A stretch of 64,000 nt of DNA from JANQJA01 sp965267485 (lineage in GTDB: Bacteria > Pseudomonadota > Gammaproteobacteria > Pseudomonadales > Azotimanducaceae): positions 1,426,001-1,490,000 of the forward strand of contig OZ254080.1 in assembly GCA_965267485.1 (NCBI GenBank). The letters run 5' to 3'. The translations under genes and the position numbers were made by a program. Below are positions 1-9,445 of the stretch, piece after piece; positions within the stretch are counted from its first letter, which is position 1; the number at the start of each line of letters is the position of its first letter. The notes under the pieces are model-generated. The model did no database searches and was not told the DNA's origin. It saw nothing but the letters and a program-made list of their open reading frames with translations.

Positions 1-980
1 GCCGTCAGGCTGTCGATTTCGTCCTGGTCTTCTGTGGTTGCGAGTGCAACGCGAACCATCCTGCTGGTCTGGGTGATCAGCTGCGAGGTCGGCGCGAGTG
101 CCGCCATCGTGGACTCGCCCGCCTCACCGGTGATGGACTCGGTGCCGGCGTTGATCTGCTCGGCCGTAAGCACGGTTTCGTTGGTGCCGCCCGCATCGAT
201 AGTCAGTTCGCCAGACAGCGTCTCGAGCAGAACAATGGCACCCTCGGCATTGAAGCTCGATGAAATGAGTGGAGACGTACCGTCGGCGCCCTGGCCATCG
301 AGAATGCCGTCAACCAGATCAGCGGCCAGCGCGGTAATGACTTCGTTCGGTGTGCTGTCTGTCGCGTTGGCTGTCCGGCGGACCGATTCGAAGAACGATT
401 CGAAGGCGAGTAACACCTGGGGTGCGCTCTGCCTCGTCATGAGCGATGAGGCCGGATTGAATCCGACGGGCAGGCCGAAGCCGTAGTTTCTGAATATCCG
501 GAGCGCGACGTCGACGTTGTCCTGATTGAGGTCGCCAAGGAATCCGATCAGTTCGACCATCAGTGTCGACATCGGATTGATATTGACGGTGATCTGGTCG
601 CCGTTCAGTACATAACCGCTCAGCGAGAGTTCAAGCGTGCCGACGTCCTGGCCGGTGAAACTGTCGGTACCGCCCGAGGTGGTAACGGTCACCGGGAATA
701 CTGCGTTTTCAGGAAGGTCGAGAGAGAAGCTGGAGAGGTCTGCGGTGAAACTGGCCTGTTCTGTGCCAGCCGCGTCTGTTGCCGTAATGGTCGTGTTTGA
801 AAGTGGCCCTTTGACGGCCGTGGAAGGATAGGCAACCGTCGGGACGGGTTCTGGCGGTTCGGGTTCAGGCCCGGGCCCCGGGTCCGTGCTGCCTCCTCCG
901 CCACCGCCGCAGGCCGTGAGGCCAATCGAAAGCAGTGAGATGACAAAGGCTTGGGAAATCGACTTTTGTTTTATTTTCAT
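1..980 (-). CDS. Glycine/proline-linker lipoprotein, 3' end outside window
   Basis: The reading frame starts at ATG 980 and stays open to base 1, so the C-terminus is missing. Residues 1-24 form a lipoprotein signal (Lys-rich start, hydrophobic core, lipobox LTAC with Cys24), followed by a run of six glycines and a Pro/Glu/Gly linker. The rest is Thr/Ser/Asp rich with a carboxypeptidase-regulatory-like stretch (VKGPLSNTTITATD) and no catalytic motif that I recognise. It probably sits in the outer membrane or periplasm. It is transcribed in the same direction as wecC and wecB but begins 130 bases after wecC ends. Function is unknown; surface or matrix structure is only a guess from the exopolysaccharide context. 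Confidence 0.75.
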   Translation of the reverse strand, partial: MKIKQKSISQAFVISLLSIGLTACGGGGGGSTDPGPGPEPEPPEPVPTVAYPSTAVKGPLSNTTITATDAAGTEQASFTADLSSFSLDLPENAVFPVTVTTSGGTDSFTGQDVGTLELSLSGYVLNGDQITVNINPMSTLMVELIGFLGDLNQDNVDVALRIFRNYGFGLPVGFNPASSLMTRQSAPQVLLAFESFFESVRRTANATDSTPNEVITALAADLVDGILDGQGADGTSPLISSSFNAEGAIVLLETLSGELTIDAGGTNETVLTAEQINAGTESITGEAGESTMAALAPTSQLITQTSRMVRVALATTEDQDEIDSLT

Positions 981-1109
981 CACGGGATTCCAGGGGGGCT
1001 GGCGTCAAAAGTTGAAGACGGACACTGCCGAAGACAGGGCCTTCGAGGGTATCACCGAGGGGCAGTCGCCTCCAGTCTCATTTGTCGGGTCGTGCTGTTC
1101 AATTCATGG

Positions 1110-2390
1110 TCATGCCGTCTCTTCGGGCTTCCAGATTCCACGGGTATCGACCGTCACCCGGCCGGCCCGCGTCGGGTTGAATCCCCGGAACTGGCGATGG
1201 TCTACGAGGAGCACGTAGACGTCTGCCGTCAGCAACGCCTGTTCCGTTGATTCGAGTTTCAGTTTTGACCCCTTGCAGCTGTCGGGCAGCGTGTCGATAT
1301 TCGGTTCGACGCCGATCACGGGGCCAGGGTGAGCCTCAGCGAGCCGTAGCGCAATCGCGAGCGCAGGGCTCTCCCGCAGATCGTCGATGTCTGCCTTGAA
1401 GGCCAGTCCGAAGCAGGCGACGCTGACCTCTTCCCGCTTGCGTGACGGGTTCATCTCGATGAAGCGCGCTATCGCCTCTTCAACCTTGTCCTCGACCCAG
1501 TTCGGTTTGGTGTCGTTCACCGCCCGGGCGGCCTGCATCAGCGGCGTCTGCTCCCGCGCCTGACTGATGATGAACCACGGGTCGACCGCGATGCAGTGGC
1601 CTCCAACACCCGGACCAGGCTGCAGGATGTTGATGCGCGGATGGCGATTGGCGAGTTCGATGAGTTCCCAGACGTCGACGCCGAGTTGGTCACAGACCAG
1701 TGAAAGTTCGTTGGCAAACGCGATATTGACGTCCCTGGAGGCATTCTCTGTCAGCTTGCAGAGCTCTGCGGTTCTCGCATCGGTCACGACACACTCGCCG
1801 CGGACGAACGTCTCGTAGAGCTGCCTGGCAGCCTGTCCACACGCGGGCGAAATCCCGCCGATGACCCGGTCATTGTGAGAGATTTCGAACATCACCTTGC
1901 CCGGCAGAACTCGCTCCGGGCAATGTGCGACCCGGATATCGGAGGCATCGCCCGCTTCGTGCGGGAATGTGAGGTCGGGACGCTGCTCAGCCAGCCACTT
2001 CGAGAGCGTTTCCGTGGCGCCAACCGGTGAGGTCGATTCGAGAATGACAAGATTGCCAACCTCTAGCAGTGGGGCGATCGACTTCGCGGCGGCCTCGATG
2101 TAGCTGAGATCCGGCTCGCGGTCTTGCTTGAACGGTGTGGGTACCGCTAGCAGAAACGCGTCGGCCTTCTCCGGCGTCGTGCTGGCGGTCAGGAATCCGC
2201 GGGTAACCGTCGCCTGAACGGCGACATCGAGTTCGGGTTCAACGAGATGAATCCTGCCGTCGTTGATGGTATCCACGGTCGCGGGATTGATGTCCACCCC
2301 GACCACGGGAATACGCTGTGTTGCGATTGCCGCTGCGGTCGGCAGGCCGACATAGCCCAGGCCCAGGACGCAAACTTTTTCTGGATTCAT
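1110..2390 (-). CDS. wecC: UDP-N-acetyl-D-mannosamine dehydrogenase
   Basis: Oxidises UDP-ManNAc to UDP-ManNAcA with two NAD+, in the cytoplasm. The 426-residue protein has the N-terminal Rossmann motif LGLGYVGLPTA, the central UDP-glucose/GDP-mannose dehydrogenase signature with PGPGVGGHCIAVDPW carrying the catalytic Cys, and the C-terminal UDP-binding domain (VACFGLAFKADIDDLRESPA). The VDPWF form after the cysteine fits WecC better than UDP-glucose dehydrogenase. ATG 2390 is chosen; a GTG directly before it at 2393 is also possible. It lies 31 bases downstream of wecB and is probably co-transcribed, so the two steps from UDP-GlcNAc to UDP-ManNAcA are encoded together. Confidence 0.93.
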   Translation of the reverse strand: MNPEKVCVLGLGYVGLPTAAAIATQRIPVVGVDINPATVDTINDGRIHLVEPELDVAVQATVTRGFLTASTTPEKADAFLLAVPTPFKQDREPDLSYIEAAAKSIAPLLEVGNLVILESTSPVGATETLSKWLAEQRPDLTFPHEAGDASDIRVAHCPERVLPGKVMFEISHNDRVIGGISPACGQAARQLYETFVRGECVVTDARTAELCKLTENASRDVNIAFANELSLVCDQLGVDVWELIELANRHPRINILQPGPGVGGHCIAVDPWFIISQAREQTPLMQAARAVNDTKPNWVEDKVEEAIARFIEMNPSRKREEVSVACFGLAFKADIDDLRESPALAIALRLAEAHPGPVIGVEPNIDTLPDSCKGSKLKLESTEQALLTADVYVLLVDHRQFRGFNPTRAGRVTVDTRGIWKPEETA

Positions 2391-2421
2391 CACTTCGCTT
2401 CAAACTCCGTTGATTCAGATC

Positions 2422-3570
2422 TTATTCGTTGGCCGCGCGCGCTGACGTCGAGGCCCATTGCTTCAGGGTTGTGGCAATGCGATCGCATGCCTTGCCGTCG
2501 CCGTAGGGATTGTGGGCAAGGCTCATGGCCGCGTAGGCATCCGGGTCACCCAACAGGCGCTCGGATTGCCCGATGATCTCCTCCGTCGATGTGCCGACGA
2601 GCCTGACCGTCCCTGCATCCACTGCCTCCGGGCGTTCGGTCGTATCGCGCATGACCAGCACCGGCTTGCCCAGCGAGGGGGCTTCCTCCTGGATCCCGCC
2701 GGAGTCCGTGAGTATGAAGTAGCTCTCTTTCATGAGGTAGACGAAGGGCAGGTAGTCCTGGGGTTCGAGCAGGTGCACGTTGTCGAGTCCTGACAGGAAG
2801 GTATTGACCGGATCCTGGACGTTCGGGTTCAGGTGCACGGGATAGACCACCTGGACGTCGTCGTGCGACTCGGCGATGTGTCGAATTGATTTACAGATTC
2901 TCTCGAAGCCGCCACCGAAACTCTCGCGGCGGTGTCCGGTGACGAGAATCAGTTTCTTGTTGGCATCGAGGAAAGGGAAACGCGCGCGCATCTCGCCTGC
3001 AAGCGCCTCGTCGGCCTCGAGTCGCTGCTTCACAAGCAGCAGCGCGTCGATCACGGTGTTGCCGGTGATATGGATGCTGGTGTCGACAACGCTCTCGCGG
3101 CGCAGGTTGTCTGCGGCGCGTTCGGTCGGCGCGAAATGAAGCTCGGTCAGCGAGCCGGTGAGCTTGCGGTTTGCTTCCTCGGGCCACGGCGAGTAGAGGT
3201 TACCAGTACGCAGTCCTGCCTCAACATGGCCCACCGGCACGCGATGATAGTAGGCGGTGAGGGAGGCAGCCATTGTCGTCGTGGTATCGCCGTGAACGAG
3301 GACGATATCGGGCTTTGCCTCGATGATCACCGGGTCCAGCGCCTCGATGACGCGAGCCGTAACCTGGCTAAGCGTCTGCCCCGGCTTCATGATGTTGAGG
3401 TCGTAATCGCTTTTGATGTCGAACAGGTCGAGGACCTGGTCGAGCATCTCCCGATGCTGGGCCGTGACACACACCTGTGTGTCGATATCCGGGTCTGCCT
3501 TGAGTTTGAGAACGAGCGGAGCGAGCTTGATCGCTTCTGGTCGGGTACCGAAAACCAGTAGGACTCTCAT
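2422..3570 (-). CDS. wecB: UDP-N-acetylglucosamine 2-epimerase (non-hydrolysing)
   Basis: Interconverts UDP-GlcNAc and UDP-ManNAc, the entry step for ManNAcA-containing polymers. At 382 residues it has the normal length. Recognisable family segments are the start VLLVFGTRPEAIKLAPL, then VHGDTTTTMAASL, HVEAGLRT, NRKLTG, TGHRRESFG and the UDP-binding SGGIQEEAPSLGKPVLVMRDTTERPEA. It starts at ATG 3570, about 40 bases after the terminator of the upstream PEP-CTERM gene, so it may depend on a promoter hidden in that short gap or on read-through. wecC follows on the same strand. Confidence 0.95.
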   Translation of the reverse strand: MRVLLVFGTRPEAIKLAPLVLKLKADPDIDTQVCVTAQHREMLDQVLDLFDIKSDYDLNIMKPGQTLSQVTARVIEALDPVIIEAKPDIVLVHGDTTTTMAASLTAYYHRVPVGHVEAGLRTGNLYSPWPEEANRKLTGSLTELHFAPTERAADNLRRESVVDTSIHITGNTVIDALLLVKQRLEADEALAGEMRARFPFLDANKKLILVTGHRRESFGGGFERICKSIRHIAESHDDVQVVYPVHLNPNVQDPVNTFLSGLDNVHLLEPQDYLPFVYLMKESYFILTDSGGIQEEAPSLGKPVLVMRDTTERPEAVDAGTVRLVGTSTEEIIGQSERLLGDPDAYAAMSLAHNPYGDGKACDRIATTLKQWASTSARAANE

Positions 3571-3607
3571 GGATTGGAACTACATCTGACTAAATCTGAA
3601 ACATAAC

Positions 3608-3639
3608 AAAAAAAGCCCGAGTCGAAACCCGGGCTTTTT
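3608..3639 (-). terminator. Rho-independent terminator of the PEP-CTERM gene
   Basis: Read on the minus strand, AAAAAGCCCG is followed by a short loop and CGGGCTTTTTTT. The GC stem extended by A/T pairs ends in a seven-T run. It sits 30 bases after the stop of the PEP-CTERM gene at 3670 and just before wecB, separating the two transcripts. Confidence 0.85.
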
Positions 3640-3669
3640 CATGAGCTGGCTAATCTGTGCTAACAGGAC

Positions 3670-4401
3670 TTACGACATGCTGCGACGCTGGCGGTAAGCA
3701 CCGAGACCCAGCAGGCCAAGGCCAAGCATGAGCAGTGCAGACGGAGCGGGGACAGCGTTACCAGCAGTAATGCTGATGGCGAAGTCTTCGCTGTTAGAGA
3801 TGGACCATGTGCCTTGGGTAGTCTCGTCTTCACAGTTGTCGGCGTTCGCGTCACAGGTGAACACGAAGTAGCCGGTGCCGCCGATGTCCCAGTTGCCCGG
3901 GCCGGAGATGTCAGTCTCAGCGCCCGTTTCGATAAAGAACTCGAGCGTACCGAACAGCGGGGACTGGTTGATGTCGATGACCCACTCAAGTACCGGAGTC
4001 AGTGGAGAAACAGTGTTCAGATCGAATTCGTGCAGCGTCACGCCGTGCGAGAAGAATCCGATACCGTAATCAGAGGCCAGAGAACCCGAAGCGCCCGTCG
4101 TCACGTACGAGAAAGCGTTGGAACCGCTGAAATCAGTCGGGTTACCGTCCAGGTCGATACCCGTCGCAGGACCGGTTTCGAAGCTGGTGCCGGTGCAAGA
4201 CGGGTTGGTGACGAGCGTGTCATCGCCATTCGCACACATCAGACGGCCGTCGCCGGTTTCGTCAGTCGGGTTGCCCATGCTGTCATAAGAGGTGAAGATC
4301 AGCGGGCTGCCAACGAAGCCGAGTGAACCCGTGATCGGAACAGCGCTCGCGTTGAGCGAGAGCAGTGCGGCAGCAGCAAAAGCAGCAATACGCAATTTCA
4401 T
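3670..4401 (-). CDS. PEP-CTERM sorting-domain protein
   Basis: A 243-residue exported protein: signal peptide in residues 1-20 ending near ASA, a secreted body rich in Gly/Thr/Asp, and a C-terminal sorting region. The sorting region consists of VPAPS, a hydrophobic segment of about 17 residues and the basic tail YRQRR. This VPAPS form is a common variant of the PEP motif recognised by exosortases, which cleave the anchor and release the protein to the surface or matrix. The body has several Cys pairs but no enzyme motif. It stands between wecB and the PrsT-type gene, has its own terminator and a sigma-54-like site upstream, so it is probably a single-gene transcript controlled with the exopolysaccharide genes. 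Confidence 0.85.
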   Translation of the reverse strand: MKLRIAAFAAAALLSLNASAVPITGSLGFVGSPLIFTSYDSMGNPTDETGDGRLMCANGDDTLVTNPSCTGTSFETGPATGIDLDGNPTDFSGSNAFSYVTTGASGSLASDYGIGFFSHGVTLHEFDLNTVSPLTPVLEWVIDINQSPLFGTLEFFIETGAETDISGPGNWDIGGTGYFVFTCDANADNCEDETTQGTWSISNSEDFAISITAGNAVPAPSALLMLGLGLLGLGAYRQRRSMS

Positions 4402-4455
4402 GATTTGTCTCCTGTAAGTCGCGTTAACTCAGATAAGCCGAGCTTGCGTTCTATT

Positions 4456-4473
4456 AAGCACTTGCTGTGCCAG
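4456..4473 (-). promoter_or_regulatory. Sigma-54-like -24/-12 promoter of the PEP-CTERM gene
   Basis: On the minus strand CTGGCACAGCAAGTGCTT matches the TGGCAC-N5-TTGC pattern with exactly ten bases between GG and GC. The predicted transcript start is near 4446, giving a leader of about 45 bases to ATG 4401. It is the best match among the sites described in this window. Confidence 0.7.
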
Positions 4474-4563
4474 AATTTTAAATGTCTTTTAAATCAGTGG
4501 GTTATCGGGAATGGGTGTTTGCGGCCAAGGGGTATGTGTAAAATTTCTCGACGGCATTGGGGA

Positions 4564-7179
4564 TCAATTGTTCAGTGCGCCCCGTGCTTCCTCGAGATGA
4601 GCGCGGATTTGCTCGTCATCCGGCGCCAGTGCCAGGGCACGTGCCAGTATTTCCTCGGCTCGCGCCGAATCGGCCGTCTTGTGAAGCATCCAGCCGTAGG
4701 TATCGAGAATTGATGGGTTGGCAGGAGCGAGCTGGTAGGCATCACGCGCGGCTTTCAGACCACGGTCGTATTCGCCCTGTTCCAGATAGAGCCACGCGAG
4801 ATTGTTCAGGATTGCGGGTACGCGCGGATTCTCCTCGAGGAACTGCTCATAGAGGTCGATCCCGTAGTTCGGGTCGCCACTTCTCAGTTCGACCAGGTTG
4901 ATGGTCGCCAGCGCACTGTCCGGGCGCCGCTCGTACCATTCGTTGACGAAATCCTGAAAGCTCGATCGGTTACCCAACATTGTGTAAAGTCGGATCAGGC
5001 GTGCAGCGACAGATTCGTCCGGAACGCGTTGCCAGACCGTACGGTACAGCTCGGCCGCGAGTTCGAGTTCACCCTGCGCGACTGCGAGATCGGCCTCGAG
5101 CTCGGTCGAGAACACCGAGTCGGGGTGATTGCTTCTCAGCATCTGGATGACCTTCTCGGCCTCGCCATACTGACCGCTCTGGATTTCGACCTGCGCCAGC
5201 GTGCGCAGGAGCAGACGGTTCAGCGGATAGATGGACAGGGCACGGAAGACCGACTCCCTGGCCTCGCCGTACTGGCCTTCCTGCAGCTCCTGCCGGGCGC
5301 GGCGCAGCCCCATCTCGGCGGAAAGGCGGTCGGCCTGCGCGGCGGCTTCGCTTTGTTCGATCCGGCCGATCCATCGCTCGGCATCAGCAAACTGGTTGCT
5401 GCGGATGTAGTACTCCGAAATGACGAGGCGGGCGGTCGGATTGCCTTCCTCGAGTTCCTCCAGTGCCTTGATGCCTTCTTTCGCCATGCCGGCTTCGGTG
5501 TAGCTGGCAAGCAGCCCTTCCAGCGCCTGACGGCTGCGCGGATAGGCCTCCAGTATCTTGCGGTAGGCGGCTCGGGCGTCTTCGAACATCGACTCCTGCC
5601 GCTCGAGATAGCCGAGGCCCAGATACGCCTCGGGTCGGCCCGCGTCGATTGCCGTTGCGGCCTGATAGGCACTTCGGGCAGCGTCCGGGTCCTCCATCCT
5701 CAGCCAGAGATCACCCGCGAGAACCTGAGTCTCGTAGTCTTCGGGCGATTGCCGCATCCTTGCCCGAATGAAATCGGCCGCGGCTTCCTCCTGGCCATCG
5801 AAGATCAGGACGTTCACGATGCCGGCCTGAAGTTCCATCGACGACGGATTCACTTCGAAGCTCTGCCGCAGGACCTCTTCAGCCTTGTCGAGTGCGGGTG
5901 GAGTGAGCTGCTTGTAGTGCTCGGCCAGCAGCACTGGCAGCCGCGGGTTCTCCGGCTCGTAGTCGATGGCCTGCAGCAGTGCTTCCTCGCCCTGTTCGAG
6001 TTTGCCGGCGGCGATGGAAGCGACGCCGTACAGTGCCAGCACCTGTATATCGCGCGTTTCCTCTACAATACGCTCCAGCGTTGTAAGCACGTCCTGGGGG
6101 CGATTCAGACGGTAAAAATTCATGGCGACAGTCTTCAGCAGCGGCGCCGGCGCGGTTTCGGTGTCAACGGACTCCGAGAAATACTCCCGGGCGGCTTCGT
6201 CATCGCCTTTCAGGTAACTCAGGATGCCGAGCAGGGAGCCGCCGGTGGGGTTTCCTGGCGCGTTCTCGTAGAGTTCGCGCAGCTTGGCTTCGCCCGCCTC
6301 GTAACTGCCTGCCCTGATGTCGGCGAGCGCGGCGTCGAGTTGCTGCCGGTTCTCCTCGGCCTGAGGGAATGCTTCCGCGAGCGCCTCCTGATAGACGAGG
6401 GCCTCTCCGGAGCGGCCCAGTCGTGCCAGCAACGCGATCAGCGTCCGCAGCACGGCGGCGCGCTTCCAGGTGTAGACATCCGTCGTGGGCAACGCGCCGA
6501 TCGTGTCTGTGAGTGATGCCTCGGCGACCTCGAGTCTGCCCTGTGCGATGTAGACCGCATTCAACATGAGCAGCGCGTCGACGTACCCCGGATTCTCACC
6601 GAGAAACTCCTTGAGGCGTCGCTCCGCGGTCGTCAGGTTGCCGCGGGCAGCCTCAAGGCTGATGGATGAGAGAATCGCGTCCGGGTTGTCGGGATTCAGC
6701 TCCAGGGCGCTATCGAAGTGCTTCGCCGCCGCCTCGCGGTCGTTCAGGCCGGCGTAGGCGCGGCCGGTCAGCACGGCTTCTTCGACCGGATGATCCTCGT
6801 AAAGGGCAGCATCCCGGCGCAAAAGGGTGATCGCCGATGCATACTTGTTCGACAGGAGGTACGCCTCGGCGAGCAGTCGCGAATGCTCAAAGGTCCGGTT
6901 GTCGATTGTCTCGAGCAGCCGGTACGCCGAACGGAAGTTGCCCAGATCAACGCCCACCCGAGCCCTCAGCAAATGAAGCTCGGGGTTGGCGGGGTCGATT
7001 TTCTCGGCATTGCTGAGTTCGATCATCGCGGGCCGGTACTGGCCCTGGTCGACATAGGTTTCGGCCGAGACGAGGTACGACTCCAGCGATCGGGTGGTGT
7101 CGGTTCCGCCAGAACAGCCGGCGAGAAGGATCAGGAGCGCGACAAGTTGCCAGCGCTTGGCTGCAGAATTAATAGGCAT
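4564..7179 (-). CDS. prsT: PEP-CTERM system TPR-repeat lipoprotein (PrsT type)
   Basis: An 871-residue lipoprotein: signal in residues 1-21 with lipobox LLAGC (Cys22), then tetratricopeptide repeats over essentially the whole length (recurrent A-x-x-Y-x-x-A and NP-x-NP-x-LDTYGW type units). Length, lipobox and context match the PrsT family found in exosortase-associated exopolysaccharide loci, where it is thought to act as an outer-membrane or periplasmic scaffold in polymer export. Its start overlaps the 3' end of the sugar transferase gene by 11 bases, so the two are translationally coupled. A generic TPR lipoprotein is the alternative, but the neighbourhood favours PrsT. Confidence 0.85.
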   Translation of the reverse strand: MPINSAAKRWQLVALLILLAGCSGGTDTTRSLESYLVSAETYVDQGQYRPAMIELSNAEKIDPANPELHLLRARVGVDLGNFRSAYRLLETIDNRTFEHSRLLAEAYLLSNKYASAITLLRRDAALYEDHPVEEAVLTGRAYAGLNDREAAAKHFDSALELNPDNPDAILSSISLEAARGNLTTAERRLKEFLGENPGYVDALLMLNAVYIAQGRLEVAEASLTDTIGALPTTDVYTWKRAAVLRTLIALLARLGRSGEALVYQEALAEAFPQAEENRQQLDAALADIRAGSYEAGEAKLRELYENAPGNPTGGSLLGILSYLKGDDEAAREYFSESVDTETAPAPLLKTVAMNFYRLNRPQDVLTTLERIVEETRDIQVLALYGVASIAAGKLEQGEEALLQAIDYEPENPRLPVLLAEHYKQLTPPALDKAEEVLRQSFEVNPSSMELQAGIVNVLIFDGQEEAAADFIRARMRQSPEDYETQVLAGDLWLRMEDPDAARSAYQAATAIDAGRPEAYLGLGYLERQESMFEDARAAYRKILEAYPRSRQALEGLLASYTEAGMAKEGIKALEELEEGNPTARLVISEYYIRSNQFADAERWIGRIEQSEAAAQADRLSAEMGLRRARQELQEGQYGEARESVFRALSIYPLNRLLLRTLAQVEIQSGQYGEAEKVIQMLRSNHPDSVFSTELEADLAVAQGELELAAELYRTVWQRVPDESVAARLIRLYTMLGNRSSFQDFVNEWYERRPDSALATINLVELRSGDPNYGIDLYEQFLEENPRVPAILNNLAWLYLEQGEYDRGLKAARDAYQLAPANPSILDTYGWMLHKTADSARAEEILARALALAPDDEQIRAHLEEARGALNN

Positions 7180-8569
7180 TCTTCCCGAACAAGACGAAGA
7201 CCGTTCGGATCATAATCTCAAGATCCAGCCATATTGACCAGTTGTTGATGTAGGCGAGGTCGTAGTTGACCCGACTCTCCATCTTGTCAATTGTGTCGGT
7301 CTCGCCACGAAACCCGTTGACCTGCGCCAAACCGGTCAGTCCCGGCTTGATGCGATGGCGCAGCATGTAGGCGTTGATCTTGCCCCGGTAGAACTCATTG
7401 TGGGAAACCGCATGCGGCCGCGGACCCACCAGCGACATCGACCCCTCCAGCACATTGAATAGCTGCGGCAACTCATCGATGCTGGTTTTTCGAATGAAAC
7501 GTCCGACGCGCGTGATGCGATCGTCATTTTTTGTTGCCTGCTTGACCACCTGCGCGTCGTCGTGGACCACCATGCTCCGGAACTTGTAGATCTTGACGAT
7601 GCGGCCGTCCCAGCCATGCCGGTTCTGCACGTAGATGATCGGCCCCGGGGACGAGAGCTTGACCGCGAGTGCTGTGGCCAACAGCAGCGGTGACAGCAAA
7701 ATGATCGCAACCGTGGCGAAGAGCTTGTCGACCGCGCTCTTGGCGAGGGCGGCGGCCCCGACCAGCGGCGTCTCTGACAGCGAGATCAGCGGTACGCCCG
7801 CAACTTCCTTGATTGAGTAGTTGAGCAGGCTGAGTCCGAAGATGTCCGGTGCCCAGATGACGTCGACGCTGGCCTCGATAAGATCGGAGGTCAGCGGCTT
7901 GATGCGCTCTGCCTCCGACATTGGCAGCGAGATGTAGACACGCCGGATGGCATAGCGCTGGACCAGTTCCTGGACGTCCTCAAAACCGCCCAGTACCTCG
8001 AAGCCGGCTTCCTCGCATTGATGAATCTCGTCCGGGTTGTCTTCGATCATCCCGACGATCTCGTCGGGGATCCATGCGTTGCGGTTCAGGTGCCCGGCAA
8101 CGTGTCGCCCGAGTTCGCCACCGCCGATCATCAATGACGGAATCGTCTCGCTGATGGCGCGGGACAGGAAACGGTGGATGATGTAGTAGACGATGACCTG
8201 CGCGATGAAGCCGGTGACGCTCCACGACAGCATGACCTGCCGGGAGAAGTCTTCGCTGGTCTTGGTCACAAATCCGAAGAGGGCAAGTACCACCACAAGC
8301 GTGCCCCAGGCCCGCATCAGACACGACAGGTAATCATTGCGCACCGAGTCGTGGCGATAGACGCCGACCCAGTTGTAGATTGTCGACATCAGGAAAAACG
8401 TAATCAGCGCAAGTGCTGCGTAATCCTCGGAGAAGGGCGCGCCATCGTTGCGGAGCCACGAAAAGAACAGCAGCAGCCCCTGCACGACCAGATGATCCAG
8501 AATCATCTGCAGCCATGCCTTGGCAGTCTGTGTTCGTCGAACGAGTCGGCGAGAATCGTCTGTCAGCAT
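7169..8569 (-). CDS. Undecaprenyl-phosphate sugar phosphotransferase (WcaJ type)
   Basis: Transfers the first sugar phosphate (usually glucose-1-P) from a UDP-sugar to undecaprenyl phosphate at the inner membrane, starting repeat-unit assembly. The 466-residue protein has about four membrane spans in residues 20-140, a Rossmann-like domain (MIGGGELGRHVA), a fifth hydrophobic segment near 280-305 and the C-terminal bacterial sugar transferase domain. The latter carries KIYKFRSM, SIDELPQLFNVLEGSMSLVGPRP and the Pro-rich RHRIKPGLTGLAQ. Full length for the family. First gene of a two-gene unit with the TPR lipoprotein and divergent from the WecG-type gene. Confidence 0.9.
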   Translation of the reverse strand: MLTDDSRRLVRRTQTAKAWLQMILDHLVVQGLLLFFSWLRNDGAPFSEDYAALALITFFLMSTIYNWVGVYRHDSVRNDYLSCLMRAWGTLVVVLALFGFVTKTSEDFSRQVMLSWSVTGFIAQVIVYYIIHRFLSRAISETIPSLMIGGGELGRHVAGHLNRNAWIPDEIVGMIEDNPDEIHQCEEAGFEVLGGFEDVQELVQRYAIRRVYISLPMSEAERIKPLTSDLIEASVDVIWAPDIFGLSLLNYSIKEVAGVPLISLSETPLVGAAALAKSAVDKLFATVAIILLSPLLLATALAVKLSSPGPIIYVQNRHGWDGRIVKIYKFRSMVVHDDAQVVKQATKNDDRITRVGRFIRKTSIDELPQLFNVLEGSMSLVGPRPHAVSHNEFYRGKINAYMLRHRIKPGLTGLAQVNGFRGETDTIDKMESRVNYDLAYINNWSIWLDLEIMIRTVFVLFGKNAY

Positions 8570-8680
8570 TCTTTCCTGTGCTCGATTGGTCGGGGCGGGG
8601 CACGATTATGTCTTTACTGCTAACATTTCACCACAGGTGACGGCACGAAAGCCCTCGTCACTCACGATCAAGGAGCCCAC

Positions 8681-9445
8681 ATGGACCAGTCGGTTCGTCG
8701 AGACCGTGTCGACGTGCTTGGTGTCGAACTCGATCCACTCACGGAAAACGAGGTCGTTTCGATTGTCGAGCAGGCAATCGACGGGGATGAGCGTGTCCGC
8801 ATTGGCGTCGTCAACGCCGCAAAACTGATTGCGATGCGGTCGAGCGAATTGCTGCGCGACGATGTGCAACTGTCAGATCTGGTGCTTGCCGACGGGATGT
8901 CCGTGGTCTGGGCGAGCCGCCTGCTTGGCGGCGCATTGCCCGAGCGTGTTGCGGGGATCGATCTCATGTTCGACTTCCTCGCGCTCGCCGACCGCCGGGG
9001 CTGGCGCGTCTACTGCCTTGGTGCAACCGAGGAGGTTTCGGCGACGATTGAAGCCAATATCGCGAGGGATTACCCCGGCGCGGTGTTGGCGGGGCGCCGT
9101 AACGGCTACTTCACTGACGACGAGGCACCTGAAGTGGCCCGGGCCATTGCAGAGGCCAGTCCGCACTTTCTGTTTGTCGCGATGACGACACCAAAGAAGG
9201 AAAATTTCATGGGCAGGTTCTGGGACGACATGGGCGTCCCGATCGTGCATGGCGTGGGCGGTTCTTTTGATGTCTACGCCGGCCTTGTGGAGCGCGCGCC
9301 TGAATCCTGGCAACGGCTGGGTCTCGAGTGGCTCTACCGCGTCAAGCAGGAGCCGGGCCGCTTGTGGAAGCGATATGCAAAAACCAATCTCCTGTTTCTC
9401 TGGCTGGTGCTGAAAGCACTCATCGCAAGGCCCTTCCGACGATGA
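8681..9445 (+). CDS. wecG: WecG/TagA/CpsF family glycosyltransferase
   Basis: A 254-residue transferase of the WecG/TagA fold, which adds ManNAc or ManNAcA to a lipid-linked sugar at the inner face of the membrane. Family segments: VNAAKL near residue 46, LADGMSVVWASRLLG, ERVAGIDLM, the Rossmann-like VYCLGATEEV, and the C-terminal VGGSFDVYAG...RAPESWQRLGLEWLYR. The basic/hydrophobic C-terminus probably docks at the membrane. A strong AAGGAG lies five bases before ATG 8681. The substrate choice (UDP-ManNAcA) is inferred from wecB and wecC nearby. The downstream gene overlaps it by ATGA. Confidence 0.88.
   Translation: MDQSVRRDRVDVLGVELDPLTENEVVSIVEQAIDGDERVRIGVVNAAKLIAMRSSELLRDDVQLSDLVLADGMSVVWASRLLGGALPERVAGIDLMFDFLALADRRGWRVYCLGATEEVSATIEANIARDYPGAVLAGRRNGYFTDDEAPEVARAIAEASPHFLFVAMTTPKKENFMGRFWDDMGVPIVHGVGGSFDVYAGLVERAPESWQRLGLEWLYRVKQEPGRLWKRYAKTNLLFLWLVLKALIARPFRR

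Noticed and set aside
5029..6516. Long plus-strand frame of 495 codons opposite the TPR lipoprotein gene
   Set aside because: It mirrors the codon bias of the TPR gene on the other strand, has no family likeness, and lacks a ribosome binding site.
8570..8680. GG-N10-GC pattern (TGGTGAAATGTTAGCA) upstream of the WcaJ-type gene
   Set aside because: Both half-sites deviate from the sigma-54 consensus; the spacing alone is expected often in GC-rich DNA.
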